A stretch of 64,000 nt of DNA from contig NZ_JOJM01000038.1 in assembly GCF_000720325.1 (NCBI RefSeq), positions 8,687 through 72,686 on the forward strand, given 5' to 3'. Shown here piece after piece: positions 32,966 to 42,250 of the stretch. How positions within the stretch are numbered: position 1 is the stretch's first letter; the number at the start of each line of letters is the position of its first letter. This stretch comes from Streptomyces sp. NRRL B-1347. Its GTDB lineage: Bacteria > Actinomycetota > Actinomycetes > Streptomycetales > Streptomycetaceae. The translations under genes and the position numbers were made by a program. The notes beneath the pieces are model-generated. The model made no database searches. It was not told where the DNA came from and was given only the letters and a program-made list of their open reading frames with translations.

Positions 32966-32976
32966 CTAACGGTTAG
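32966..32976. promoter_or_regulatory. Palindrome CTAAC-G-GTTAG upstream of the oxidoreductase operon
   Basis: Perfect 5-bp arms with a central base, 16 bp before the ATG at 32950. AACACTAACGGTTAGGCTTT resembles TetR sites in Streptomyces. The regulator is unidentified. Confidence 0.55.
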
Positions 32977-33173
32977 GCTTTAGAAACAGGTGCAGCTTTG
33001 GACTCGATAGCGTTAGCGAACGAGGGTCACGCCCGGCCGCCACGAGCGAAAGGAGGCCCCGGCCGCCCACGAAGACGGACCCCAGAGGCGCCAACCGGCC
33101 GACTTCCAGGCGTTTCCCGCCTCACGGTCGTCTCGTTCATCAGGACACGTGACCGACGGGGAGGAAGAGGCAC

Positions 33174-33632
33174 ATGTCCGGGCAGACCGTACGAGAGGTG
33201 GTGCGGGACATCCTCGTCGAGCAGGCTCCGCGCGAGGTGAAGCTGCTTGACGGCATGGCGGCGCTGAGTGACGGGCAGATCACGCGGGTGTTCCGCCGCT
33301 CCCGCACGCGGCGGGATCCCCTCGGTTTCGGGGCCGCCGAAGTGCTCGCGCTGGTCGCGCCGGTGGTGTGGCTGGTGGTCAACGAGGTGGCCCAGCGGTC
33401 GGCGGCAACGGCCGTTGACGGGGCGAGCCGTTGGGGCGGCGCCTGGCTGCGTCGGGTGCGCCGTCTTCCCGATCCGCCGACGGAGGTCCCGGCGTTGTCG
33501 TGCGGACAGCTGGAGGCCGTACACCGGAAGGTCGTCGAGCGGGCGCAGGCGTCGGGTGTGGAGGCGGGAGCGGCGGAGGCGCTGGCCGACGCGGTCGTGG
33601 CCCGGCTCGCCATGGCGCCCGGCGATGGCTGA
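33174..33632 (+). CDS. Small membrane-associated partner of the M48 protease (unknown family)
   Basis: 152 residues. An N-terminal helical part (VREVVRDILVEQAPREVKLL) and an Arg-rich RRSRTRR stretch precede one membrane helix (about 54-70, AAEVLALVAPVVWLVVNEV), then a C-terminal helical domain. GGAGGAAGAGGCAC precedes ATG 33174. Its 3' end overlaps the protease start by 8 bp, indicating translational coupling and probably a complex. I do not recognise a named domain. Confidence 0.72.
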   Translation: MSGQTVREVVRDILVEQAPREVKLLDGMAALSDGQITRVFRRSRTRRDPLGFGAAEVLALVAPVVWLVVNEVAQRSAATAVDGASRWGGAWLRRVRRLPDPPTEVPALSCGQLEAVHRKVVERAQASGVEAGAAEALADAVVARLAMAPGDG

Positions 33633-35259
33633 CGACGACGTACCGCGCCGCGACCAGCGCCTGCTGGGGCAGGGCACGACCCGGCGTTGCGCGCTGTTCC
33701 TGGTCCTGGTCGTGACGCTCGCGGTGGGGCTTTCACTGCGCGCGGTGCGGGTCCTCGTCTCCAGCGGACAGGACCCGGACCTCCTGCACACGCTGGACGG
33801 TCGTCACCGCGGGCTGCCCTCTCTGGACACCCTGCGCATGGCCAAGTGGGAGCTTGCCCGGTCCTACGAAGCCGGGATCCTGGACGATGTCGAGCCGATC
33901 GCGGTGACCGCGGGCGGGTTGATGCTGCTGACCGCCGCGGTTCTCCATCTGGGCGGGCCCGCCTGGCGCAAGCGCCGTCTTCACCGGATCACGCCAGGCG
34001 ACGTGATTCCTCATGACGCGCTCCTGCGTCTGACGCGCCACGCCGGAATCTCACGGATCCCGGCCTTCTACTGCGATCCGCGTCGCCTCAGCACAGGCGC
34101 TGTCACCTTCGGCTCCGCGGGCAGATACTGCCTCGCCCTCGACAACGGCCTGGTGGCCCTGGCCGGCGACGCGCCGCTCGCCTTCGACGACACCGTGTCG
34201 CTGCCAGGGGCTGCTGACGGGCCGGGATCCCTGCCTGAAGGTCCCAACGAGGCTGACAGCCAGCGCAGTTGGAGCAAGGACGGCCAGTGCAACCTCAAGC
34301 CGCTCCCGTGCCCTGCGCCGGACGGCACCACCCGGGATCCGGTGCCAGGCAGCGGACGCAGCACACGTACCGACTTCGACTCGTGGCTCCAGGACACGGG
34401 AGAAGGGGCGATCTTCGCGGCGGTGGTCCTGCACGAGCTGGCCCACCTGCGCAACCGCGACGTCGAACTGGGCAGCGCCGTACGGGCCCTGTGGCTGGCC
34501 TTGGTCGCCACCGTCGTCCTGCCGTACATGGCGCTGCTCGCCTGGCTGTACGGGAGCGAGCTCTCCGGCGCGGCCCGGTACTCGTGGTCGGGGCGGCAGT
34601 GGTCACCGCTGTGGGAGGCGGCCGTGGTGGCCGTGCTGGTCGCGATGGTGTACATGGCCTATACCGACATCCTCAGGCACCGCGAGCTGTGCGCCGACCT
34701 GGACGCGGTCGACTGGGGCGCCGATCCGCAGGCGTGGAACGTCGTGGCCAAGGAGCAGACCGGACGGCGCATGGGGCCGAAGTGGGATCTGGAGCACTGG
34801 CACACCGAACCGGATGACGGGTGGATCAGCCTGTTCACCTGGGTGCGGAAGGCGCGCCCGCTGCGCGGCGGCACCCGCCCCTGGCACACGCATCCCGGCT
34901 GGTGGTGGCGGATTCGCGCCCTCAAACGCCCGGCCCATCCGGTGGGCCCCAACGGCACCTGGACACAGGCCGTGATCCTGGCGGGCACCGCGGTGGTCCT
35001 GCTGCACACGCTCCTCAACGAACTCGCCCACGCCGCCGGGCTTGCCCCGCTCACCTCGGCGCTGTTCTACTCCGGAGCGGTGCTGTGCGTGTCGCTCGGC
35101 CGTCCTCTCACCGTGCACCCCTCCCACCGCTTCCGCCCCCAACAGCGCGCGTTCGGCGTGCAGTCGCGCGGCAGGATCCGCCGGGCCGCACTCCTCGGAG
35201 GGTGTGTCCTGCTGCTCGTCGTGATCGACCCCATGGGGCCGTTGTTCGTCGCCGGATAA
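33625..35259 (+). CDS. M48-family multi-pass membrane metalloprotease
   Basis: 544 residues. Hydrophobic segments at about 22-45 and 92-111, a pair around 285-310 and 335-355, and two near the C-terminus. The zinc motif HELAHLRNRD (about 269-278) sits at the start of a membrane helix, as in HtpX/Ste24 relatives; ILRHRELCADLDA (about 355) supplies the third ligand candidate (Glu). An unusual Pro/Gly/Asp-rich insertion with three Cys (about 195-250) precedes the active site. It probably degrades membrane or extracytoplasmic substrates together with the coupled upstream protein. Confidence 0.85.
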   Translation: MADDDVPRRDQRLLGQGTTRRCALFLVLVVTLAVGLSLRAVRVLVSSGQDPDLLHTLDGRHRGLPSLDTLRMAKWELARSYEAGILDDVEPIAVTAGGLMLLTAAVLHLGGPAWRKRRLHRITPGDVIPHDALLRLTRHAGISRIPAFYCDPRRLSTGAVTFGSAGRYCLALDNGLVALAGDAPLAFDDTVSLPGAADGPGSLPEGPNEADSQRSWSKDGQCNLKPLPCPAPDGTTRDPVPGSGRSTRTDFDSWLQDTGEGAIFAAVVLHELAHLRNRDVELGSAVRALWLALVATVVLPYMALLAWLYGSELSGAARYSWSGRQWSPLWEAAVVAVLVAMVYMAYTDILRHRELCADLDAVDWGADPQAWNVVAKEQTGRRMGPKWDLEHWHTEPDDGWISLFTWVRKARPLRGGTRPWHTHPGWWWRIRALKRPAHPVGPNGTWTQAVILAGTAVVLLHTLLNELAHAAGLAPLTSALFYSGAVLCVSLGRPLTVHPSHRFRPQQRAFGVQSRGRIRRAALLGGCVLLLVVIDPMGPLFVAG

Positions 35260-35299
35260 GCACGGGGCAGTGGCCATCGGGCAGAGGTAGCGTTCCGGC

Positions 35300-35680
35300 A
35301 TGACGCCAGCGCCGCTCCGGTTTCCTCCGTATCCGATCCGCGGCGTGTGCGCGCTGCATCGGAAGCAGAACTGCGCGCCGCACTTCGCGGAGATAGCGGT
35401 GGACTTCGAGCCCGCGGCCGAGGGCTTCGTCTTCGAGGTGGCCCACGGGCTGACGGTGGCGTACGAACCTGCCGAGGACCTGCCGCGCTTCTTCGCGGCC
35501 GCCGCCGCGGGGATCGAGGAGCAGCTGAGCCTGCCCGAGCACGGAGTCGTGACCGCGACCCGGGTGGTGCTGCGGCGTGCCCGCGCCGATGCGTTCGGCT
35601 CGCACGAGCTCGCGTTCAGGATCGCGGGCTATCTCGCCGCCCGCAAGGCTTTGGAGCGTGCGGGGGTACCGCGGCTCTGA
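35300..35680 (+). CDS. Stand-alone EF-G domain IV-like protein
   Basis: 126 residues. HFAEIAVDFEPAAEGFVFEV, then AEDLPRFFAAAAAGIEEQL and GSHELAFRIAGYLAARKALE reproduce the order of EF-G domain IV (the ribosomal S5-like fold, ending DSSEMAFKIA...A in EF-G). No GTPase domain is encoded. In EF-G this domain reaches into the decoding centre during translocation. A free copy might bind the ribosome or modulate translation, but that is inference. A short basic Cys-containing N-terminus (CALHRKQNC) is not part of domain IV. Confidence 0.65.
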   Translation: MTPAPLRFPPYPIRGVCALHRKQNCAPHFAEIAVDFEPAAEGFVFEVAHGLTVAYEPAEDLPRFFAAAAAGIEEQLSLPEHGVVTATRVVLRRARADAFGSHELAFRIAGYLAARKALERAGVPRL

Positions 35681-35765
35681 GCGGTACCTCCCGTGACGGC
35701 GGACGGCTCAATCCGCGCCCCCGTGTGCCCCTCGTCCTCATCCCCCTCGGGCCCCGCACGGCTCC

Positions 35766-35811
35766 GGGCGTATCGCGGACGTACAGCGGGCGTATCGCGG
35801 GCGTATCGAAA
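35766..35811. repeat. GGGCGTATCGCGG direct repeats upstream of the serine hydrolase
   Basis: The 13-mer occurs at 35766 and 35788 and a third, partial copy GGGCGTATCG at 35799, continuing into GCGTAT...ATACGC. They may be regulator sites for the hydrolase gene about 100 bp downstream. Confidence 0.5.
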
Positions 35812-35907
35812 AACGCATACGCCGCCGCAACAGTGATCCGTCTTGAGTGGGCACGCGAACCACCCTGCGTCAAAGGGCGGTTCATCGACCAGCGAAGGAA
35901 TGTGATC

Positions 35908-37152
35908 ATGAGCTCGGATTCCGTACGTGGTGTGGACCGGCGGCGGCTGCTCCGGTGGGGCGGAGTCGCCGGCGCGGCGGCCGGTGCGCAGCTGGTGGGC
36001 GCCCGACCCGGCCACGCCGCCCCGGCCCCAGCCGATTCCGACGTCATCCCGCCGGACGCCCGGCCCGGCGGAGCCTACGACCGGTACGTGGCGAAGCTGG
36101 CCGCCGAGGGCAAGTTCTCCGGCGTGGTGCTGCTGTCGCACCGGGGCCGCACGGTCCTTTCGCGCAGCTACGGGATGGCCGACAAGGAGAAGGGGATCCG
36201 CAACGACCAAGGCACCGCGTTCTACCTCAGCTCGGCGGGCAAGCCGTTCGGCGCGGTGGCCGTCCTGCAGTTGGCGCAGCAGGGCAAATTGAACCTGTGG
36301 GACACGGTGGGCACCCACCTGACGGGCTTCGCCAAGGAGATCGCCGAGAAGGTGACCATCCACCATCTGCTCTCCGGCACCTCCGGGTTGAGCAACCCGG
36401 AGGTCGACGTGCAGCGGATCTTCCAGAGCCGGGAGGAGGTGCGCGAGTACAACGAGCGGTGGGCCCGGCAGGCCAAGCCGGTGGCCGCTCCCGGCACTCC
36501 CACCGACCACGCCGGTCCCGAGGTCGCCATCCCCGCGCAGATCGTGGAGGCCGTGACCGGCACGACGTACTGGGAGTACGTCCAGGAGCACATCTTCGAG
36601 CGCTGCGGGATGACCGGCACGGGGTTCTACACCCGGCCGCAGTGGCTCACCGACAAGCACATCGCGCACCCGTACATGGAGCTGGCCGACGGCAGTCTGG
36701 TGGACGCCGTGCGCAACCTGGACAAGGGCAGCCCGAGCCCGCACCAGCCGGGCAAGAACCCGGGCCGCAACTTCATCGACGCCCCGGGGGACGGCGGCTT
36801 CGCCACCGCGCCCGACCTGGTCCGGTTCGCGCACGCGCTCGGAGACGGCACGGTCCTCGACCGGCACTACGCCGAGCTGTTCACCGGGGCCAAGATTCCC
36901 CACGCCCCGCAGGGCGGCGGCCTGCGGAAGGGCCGGGCGGTCCCCGCCGACGCGGGGTTCGGGGCCTACTCGATCCCGGTCAGCCTCATCAAGGGCCAGT
37001 GGCTGTGGGGGCGCGCCGGTGGCGACCCCGGTGCAGGCGCCAGCTGGAACATCTACCCGGACACCGGCTGGGTCGGCGTCGTCCTCAGCAACTGCGACGG
37101 CGTACCGCTGTGGGAGATCATCGACCAGGAGATACGAGCCATCACCGGCTGA
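35908..37152 (+). CDS. Exported serine hydrolase (beta-lactamase/DD-peptidase fold)
   Basis: 414 residues with a Tat signal: DRRRLLRWGG (residues 10-19), hydrophobic stretch, cleavage near GHAAPA. The nucleophile motif is SSAGK with Ser109 and Lys112. The second motif, normally YxN, is unclear (TPTDHAGP in its place) and the KTG/HxG strand reads GRAGGDPG, so activity may be atypical. Family members are esterases, D-aminopeptidases or penicillin-binding-like enzymes. ATG 35908 is chosen because the twin-arginine peptide starts immediately. Confidence 0.85.
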   Translation: MSSDSVRGVDRRRLLRWGGVAGAAAGAQLVGARPGHAAPAPADSDVIPPDARPGGAYDRYVAKLAAEGKFSGVVLLSHRGRTVLSRSYGMADKEKGIRNDQGTAFYLSSAGKPFGAVAVLQLAQQGKLNLWDTVGTHLTGFAKEIAEKVTIHHLLSGTSGLSNPEVDVQRIFQSREEVREYNERWARQAKPVAAPGTPTDHAGPEVAIPAQIVEAVTGTTYWEYVQEHIFERCGMTGTGFYTRPQWLTDKHIAHPYMELADGSLVDAVRNLDKGSPSPHQPGKNPGRNFIDAPGDGGFATAPDLVRFAHALGDGTVLDRHYAELFTGAKIPHAPQGGGLRKGRAVPADAGFGAYSIPVSLIKGQWLWGRAGGDPGAGASWNIYPDTGWVGVVLSNCDGVPLWEIIDQEIRAITG

Positions 37153-37302
37153 CGCCCGGCCCGGCAGCGCACTCACCATCAAGGGCCGCGCCCGCGCGTG
37201 GTGAACCCCGCACCAACCACCGGCGAACTCCGTACAACCAGCTCCGCCCTTCGACGGTCACACCAGACAGACCCACGCCCCGTCGACCGAGTGGAAGCCC
37301 TC

Positions 37303-38772
37303 ATGCCACACAGCCGCCGCACCCTGACGTACGCCATCGCAGCCGCCGCGGCGGTCACCGCCGGGCTCGTGCTCCCGTCCGGCGCCGCCGCTGCCGCACC
37401 GCGTGCCACCACGAGCGACTTCAACGGCGACGGCTACGCGGACCTCGCCGTCGGCGTCCCGGACGGGACCGTCGACGGCCGGGCCGAGGCCGGGTACGTG
37501 AACGTCGTCTGGGGCGGTCCCAGAGGCGTCGGCGCCCACGGGAGCATCCGTGTCACCCAGGCCACTCCGGAGGTTCCCGGCACCCCGGAGGCGGGCGACC
37601 GCTTCGGCGCGTCCGTGGTCCTGACGGACCTCAACGGCGACGGCATCGCGGAACTGCTGGCCGGTGCCCCTGGCGAGGACGTCACCGACCGCGGCAAGGA
37701 CGCGGGCATGGTCACCGTCGTAGGCGGTTCGAGGAGCGGTCCTGGGCCGGGGTCGACGGTCCTGACCGGGCGGTCGCCGTCGGCTGCGTACGGCAAGTCG
37801 GTCGTGGCGGCCGAGATGACGGGCGACGCCAACAAGGAGATCGTGGTCGGCGGCACGGACAAGGTCGTCGCCCGTGTCATCCAGGGTGAGGACAGCATGG
37901 TCACCACCGTTGTCACCGCCCCCATGGGCGGCCGCGCCCCCGTCCTGACCACCGGTGACTTCAACAACGACGGCGCGGCGGACCTGGGCGTGGCGTACTG
38001 GACGGCGGGCGAGCCCAGCACGCAGTCCCACGTGCGCCTGTGGAAGTAGGACGCCGACCGGTCCGAGATGGCCAACTTCTGGAACACGGACAACGCCGGT
38101 GTGACCGCCCTTGCCGCGGGCGACTTCGACGGCGACGGCCGCGACGACCTGGCGCTCGGCGAATGCCGTGAGATCGCCGACGAGAACATCGACGACCCGT
38201 GCGGCCCCGAGCGACTCGCCAAGGGCGGCGGGGTCCACATCCACTACGGAAGCCGAGCGAGCGGCTCGTTCGGCACCCGCGCCCAGACCCTGAACCAGGA
38301 CACGGCGGGTGTCCCGGGCGTGGCCGAGGACGGGGACCGCTTCGGCGCCGCCCTCGCCGTCGCCGACGTCAACCGCGACGGCCGCGACGACCTGATCGCG
38401 GGCGCTCCCGGCGAGGCCGTCGGAAGCAAGGCGGGGGCGGGCGCCGCCTGGCTGCTCCGCGGGGGCGCCAAGGGCCTGCTCGACGCCGACGGCCGGGCCG
38501 CGTCCGTCGCCTGGAACCAGGACACGCCCCGCGTCCCGGGTGTCGCCGAGGCGGGCGACGCCTTCGGCGCGGCCGTCGCCACGGGTGACCACGACGCCGA
38601 TCGCGTACCGGACGTCACCGTCGGATCCCCCGGCGAGAACGCCTCCCTGGGGGCCGCGTGGCTCCTCCCCAGGGGTTCGGCCGGCGGCTCCCTTGCCTTC
38701 TCACCCCGCACGCTCGGCCTGCCGTACCTCTCCACGGCCCAGAAGTACGGCGCGCCGCTGAACAGCCGGTGA
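37303..38772 (+). pseudogene. Secreted FG-GAP repeat (integrin-like) protein broken by an in-frame TAG
   Basis: A Sec signal (to about residue 33) is followed by FG-GAP/VCBS units with calcium-type loops DFNGDGYADLAVG, DLNGDGIAELLAG, DFNNDGAADLGVA, DFDGDGRDDLALG and DVNRDGRDDLIAG. The reading frame continues perfectly across TAG 38047-38049, which ends the first 248 residues; the rest would need a start at ATG 38068 without a ribosome site or signal. A full-length protein of 489 residues is expected. Either a true nonsense mutation or a sequencing error. Such proteins bind ligands or surfaces outside the cell. Confidence 0.85.
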
Positions 38773-38996
38773 GCGTGCCCTTCGGGCGTTGCGAGTGCTG
38801 AGCTCCAGCGGGGATGCGGTGCGTGCCGGTGAGGTTGTGCCCGGCGTGGTGGTGAAGGCCGTCATACGGGCACAGGGCACAGGACCCACGCCGCTCCGCG
38901 CTCACGCGCTGGGAGCAAGGGCCGTGCCCAGCAGATAAGACCACGCGTCGTGGGCACATCTCAGATGTGAAAGACCATCGCGAGAGAGGGCGACGC

Positions 38997-39941
38997 GTGA
39001 CCGGACAGACCGACATACGCGCTGGACAGCCGGTGTACGGGTGCATGGGGCTCGGCGGCACCTGGGACAGCGTGCCGTACACCGCCGCGGACATCGCGCA
39101 CGCCGAGGCCGCCGTCGAGGCCGCCCTCGACATCGGCATCACGGTGTTCGACCACGCCGACATCTACCGGCGCGGCAAGGCCGAGGCGGTCTTCGGCGAG
39201 CTGCTCAGGAGGGCGTCCGGGCTGCGGGAGCGCATCGTCGTGCAGACCAAGTGCGGCATCCGGCAGGCTGACGGCCACCACCCCGGCATGTACGACCTGC
39301 GCGGCCAACACATCCTCCGGAGCGTCGAGGAGAGCCTCGCCCGGCTGTGCACCGACGTGATCGACGTACTGCTGCTGCACCGGCCCGACCCGCTGGCCGA
39401 CCCGCAGGACACCGCGAAGGCCCTCACCTCGTTGCACGAGCAGGGTCTGGTGCGCCGCTTCGGGGTGTCGAACATGAGCGCCGCACAGATCACGCACCTC
39501 CAGGACCACCTCGACGTCCCGCTGGTCGCCAACCAGCTGGAGATGAGCCTGGGCAGCCGGGACTGGGTCGAGGCGGGCGTCCTCGTGAACACCCCGGCCG
39601 CGGCCGAGAACGGCTTCCCGCACGGGACCGTCGAGTACTGCCACGCCCGGGACATCCAGCTCCAGGCCTGGGGCGCCCTCGCCAAGGGCCGCTACACCGA
39701 CGGCAGTGACTCACCGACCGCGCAGCTGCTCTCCGACCTCGCCGAGCGCAAGCAGACGACACCCGAGACGATCCTGCTGTGGTGGCTCCAGCGCCACCCG
39801 GCCCGCATCGCCCCGGTCATCGGCACCAGCCGCCCCGAACGCATCCGCGCCTGCCGCGACGCCGTCACCCGCGAGCCCGAGCTCACCCACGAGGAGTGGT
39901 ACGACCTGTGGGTCACCGCCCGCGGCGGCCCTCTGCCCTGA
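38997..39941 (+). CDS. Aldo/keto reductase
   Basis: 314 residues of the AKR barrel: DIGITVFDHADIY with the catalytic Asp and Tyr, VQTKCGI with Lys, the LLLHRPDPL histidine segment, and VIGTSRPERIRACRDA for NADPH binding. The pattern resembles the YdhF-type oxidoreductases. It reduces a carbonyl with NADPH. GTG 38997 follows GAGAGGG; a GTG at 38967 would add ten residues. It is 225 bp past the FG-GAP gene and ends at a bidirectional hairpin. Confidence 0.93.
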   Translation: MTGQTDIRAGQPVYGCMGLGGTWDSVPYTAADIAHAEAAVEAALDIGITVFDHADIYRRGKAEAVFGELLRRASGLRERIVVQTKCGIRQADGHHPGMYDLRGQHILRSVEESLARLCTDVIDVLLLHRPDPLADPQDTAKALTSLHEQGLVRRFGVSNMSAAQITHLQDHLDVPLVANQLEMSLGSRDWVEAGVLVNTPAAAENGFPHGTVEYCHARDIQLQAWGALAKGRYTDGSDSPTAQLLSDLAERKQTTPETILLWWLQRHPARIAPVIGTSRPERIRACRDAVTREPELTHEEWYDLWVTARGGPLP

Positions 39942-40008
39942 CCTGCGGCGCCGCCGTACGACGCCAGAGTGGTTCGTCGACGACGGCGCTCCCCTCCCGC
40001 TACCACCC

Positions 40009-40052
40009 CTGAGTCCGCTCCCGTGCCGGGAACAGCCCGGGAGCGGGCTCAG
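40009..40052. terminator. Bidirectional terminator between the aldo/keto reductase and DUF3592 genes
   Basis: Fifteen-bp arms CTGAGTCCGCTCCCG / CGGGAGCGGGCTCAG (one G-T type mismatch), loop 14 nt. The right arm overlaps the stop of the convergent gene at 40049. Confidence 0.78.
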
Positions 40053-40912
40053 AGCAGCACCGCTCCCGCCACGGCCGTCGCCGCGAGCACGACGACCACC
40101 AGGATGTTGAACGTCACGTCCTGGCCCTCCGAGCGGTGCTCGGCCGCGCGGTCCAGCGTGAAGTCGGCCGGGTCGGCGGGCGTGTAGTGGACCGTGACGT
40201 CACGGCCGTACGCGCGGGCGGGGTCGGGGAGGTGTGCTGTGCAGTGCGCCGTGACGGCTGTGCCCTCGCGGGTGGTGAACGACACGACCGGGGTGATGGT
40301 GGTCCTGGTGTGGCCGTCGTCCTGGTCGACGCTGACGTCCTTCAGGACCGCGACGACCCGTCCCTGCGCGGTGTCCATCGCGGCCAGTTGCTCGATGCGG
40401 CGGTTCTTGGCCCGCACTGTCCGGGGCAGATGAACTGCGGCATAGACCGCGCCCGGCGCGCCGAAGCCGATCAGCGCCCATGGCCACCCCCAGTCGACCG
40501 CGGCAAGGACGACGAGGCCGACGCAGACCAGGAAGAGCGCGAAGCTGGGCCAACCGAGACCGCGGCTGGGCTCCTGGGGAGTGTGGGAGAACCGGTAGGC
40601 GTGCGGTCTGCCTCGCGGGTGGCTGACCCCGACCTCCCGGCCCTCCCACGCGGAGGTGATCATGTCGCCCCGCTCCCCGTCGTTCGTCACGATCACTTCC
40701 TGGCCCGAGGCCGGGTCCTGGTAGGAGACGACCACCGATATCCCGCCCGCCCGGGACCCGCCGTGCCGGGGCTCCCGCACCCGCTCGATCCGCCCGGCGA
40801 GCCGGACCGTGCGCTGCGCCTTGGTCACCCCGGCCAGCGACATGCCGAACCCGACCAGCGCCGCTGCGCCCCACACCGCACACCACAGCACCAGGAACTC
40901 GTCCCACCCCAT
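40049..40912 (-). CDS. DUF3592-type membrane protein
   Basis: 287 residues. Three groups of hydrophobic helices (about 8-28, 120-165 and 268-286) alternate with two extracytoplasmic-like beta domains, each with VVSYQDPASGQEV- or VVSFTTREGTAV-like strands, the duplicated DUF3592 module. Function unknown; such proteins are common in Streptomyces. It ends in the membrane (VVVVLAATAVAGAVLL). It starts 25 bp from the next minus-strand gene, so they form one operon. Confidence 0.8.
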   Translation of the reverse strand: MGWDEFLVLWCAVWGAAALVGFGMSLAGVTKAQRTVRLAGRIERVREPRHGGSRAGGISVVVSYQDPASGQEVIVTNDGERGDMITSAWEGREVGVSHPRGRPHAYRFSHTPQEPSRGLGWPSFALFLVCVGLVVLAAVDWGWPWALIGFGAPGAVYAAVHLPRTVRAKNRRIEQLAAMDTAQGRVVAVLKDVSVDQDDGHTRTTITPVVSFTTREGTAVTAHCTAHLPDPARAYGRDVTVHYTPADPADFTLDRAAEHRSEGQDVTFNILVVVVLAATAVAGAVLL

Positions 40913-40936
40913 GCGCCCATCCTCCTGTTGTTACGG

Positions 40937-42028
40937 TCAACTGCCGCTGCGCCGCTGGACTTTGCCCCGGCCGTCCGCCTCCAGCGTGGCCGTGCCCCCG
41001 CTGCCGGTGACCGTGACCCTGAGCGTGAGCGAGCCGGTGACGCCGTCGGCGGTGAGCTGCCAGCTCCGCGGGGACTTGACGCCGAGGCCGGTCCTGGCCT
41101 CCTCGACCAGGCCGGGGACACGGTCGTAGGGCAGCGACCTCGGGTCGAACCCGGCCCTCTTCACGCCGGTGGGGGCGAAGACGACCGTCAGCAGGCGGTC
41201 CTGCACGACGACGGTCAACGCCTGCCGCTTGTCCGCGCCCTGCGTCAACGACTCGACGGCCTTGCGCAGTTCGCCCTTGTCGAGCATCGACTGGCCGGGG
41301 CCGAGGCTGACCGTCCCCGTCGCCGACGTCACGGTGGTCGTGGACGAGGAGGTGGAGGTGGACACGGACGCCTTGGGGGTACCGCGCTCCCCCTTGTCGG
41401 AGTCGAACAGGTCGGCGCGGAACAGCAGGAGCACGGCGGCCGAGCCGAGCAGCAGCCCGAGCAGCGTGAGGAACCCGCTGAAACAGCCCTCCTGGGTCTC
41501 GCTCTTCATGGCCGGACCGGGCACCGAGTCCACCCGGTCCACGGCCGCCCGCTCCTCCCACTCCGGCGTCGGCCGTTTCACGATCCGCGTCTTCCACGGC
41601 CGGTCCGGCGGGTACTCCACCACTACGACCCCGCGCGGCCGGTAGTCGGGCAGCTCGACGAGGTTGACGTCCTGCCGTATCTCCACCCGGAATCCGGGTG
41701 CGTCGTCCGGAGCGACGGACAGCTCGAACCGCACCGGCACATCGCTACTGGCCTCACCCCCGACGGCCTCCCGGCTCTCGATGACGGCGAGCGCCACGCG
41801 CGGCACGACGGCCGCCTCCCGGGCGCGGCGCGGCAGCGTGGCGAGGAAGAAGACGAGCCCGAAGACCGCGGGCAGGACGAGGCCCGTGACGATCAGCGGC
41901 GCCCTCTCGACGACGCAACCACCGATGAAGGCGGTCAGAGAGGCCCCGATCACCCCGCCCGTCAGGAACCCCAGAGCAAGGTTGGCAGGCGTGTTGTGCG
42001 TGGGCGGTGCGCCCGCGGTGATCGTCAT
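40937..42028 (-). CDS. Membrane protein with DUF3592-like strand region and extracytoplasmic domain
   Basis: 363 residues. Two N-terminal hydrophobic helices (about 15-60), a soluble part with FRVEIRQDVNLVELPDYRPR and VVVEYPPDRP that resembles DUF3592, a further helix (about 190-207, FSGFLTLLGLLLGSAAVLLL), a Ser/Thr linker (SVSTSTSSSTTT) and a C-terminal beta-rich domain. Probably the partner of the downstream DUF3592 protein. ATG 42028 is used; ATG 42049 would add seven residues, neither having a clear ribosome site. Role unknown. Confidence 0.72.
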   Translation of the reverse strand: MTITAGAPPTHNTPANLALGFLTGGVIGASLTAFIGGCVVERAPLIVTGLVLPAVFGLVFFLATLPRRAREAAVVPRVALAVIESREAVGGEASSDVPVRFELSVAPDDAPGFRVEIRQDVNLVELPDYRPRGVVVVEYPPDRPWKTRIVKRPTPEWEERAAVDRVDSVPGPAMKSETQEGCFSGFLTLLGLLLGSAAVLLLFRADLFDSDKGERGTPKASVSTSTSSSTTTVTSATGTVSLGPGQSMLDKGELRKAVESLTQGADKRQALTVVVQDRLLTVVFAPTGVKRAGFDPRSLPYDRVPGLVEEARTGLGVKSPRSWQLTADGVTGSLTLRVTVTGSGGTATLEADGRGKVQRRSGS

Positions 42029-42250
42029 GTGGCCGATTGTGCACACCATGGGCGACGGCCGACAGACCTGTGAATGAAGGGTCTCCTACTGGGGAGTTCG
42101 CCGGAGACGCCCGCCGGGCCCCCTTGCCTGGCCATGCGTCGGTACGCACTGCGGGACACGTGCGGCGCCGCTCATCTCACCACCCACTGGACCACCGCGC
42201 ACGTCCAGGCCGGTCGCCCGCTCCACCTCACTTGATGACCGCGGCGCGCC
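42029..42250. other. Intergenic region, no feature seen
   Basis: About 220 bp between the DUF3592-like operon start and the end of the second sigma gene. It should hold the operon promoter. No palindrome or gene is evident. Confidence 0.5.

Noticed and set aside
35847..37889. 680-codon plus-strand frame across the serine hydrolase and FG-GAP genes
   Set aside because: Shadow of both real genes in another frame, with no domain and no ribosome site.
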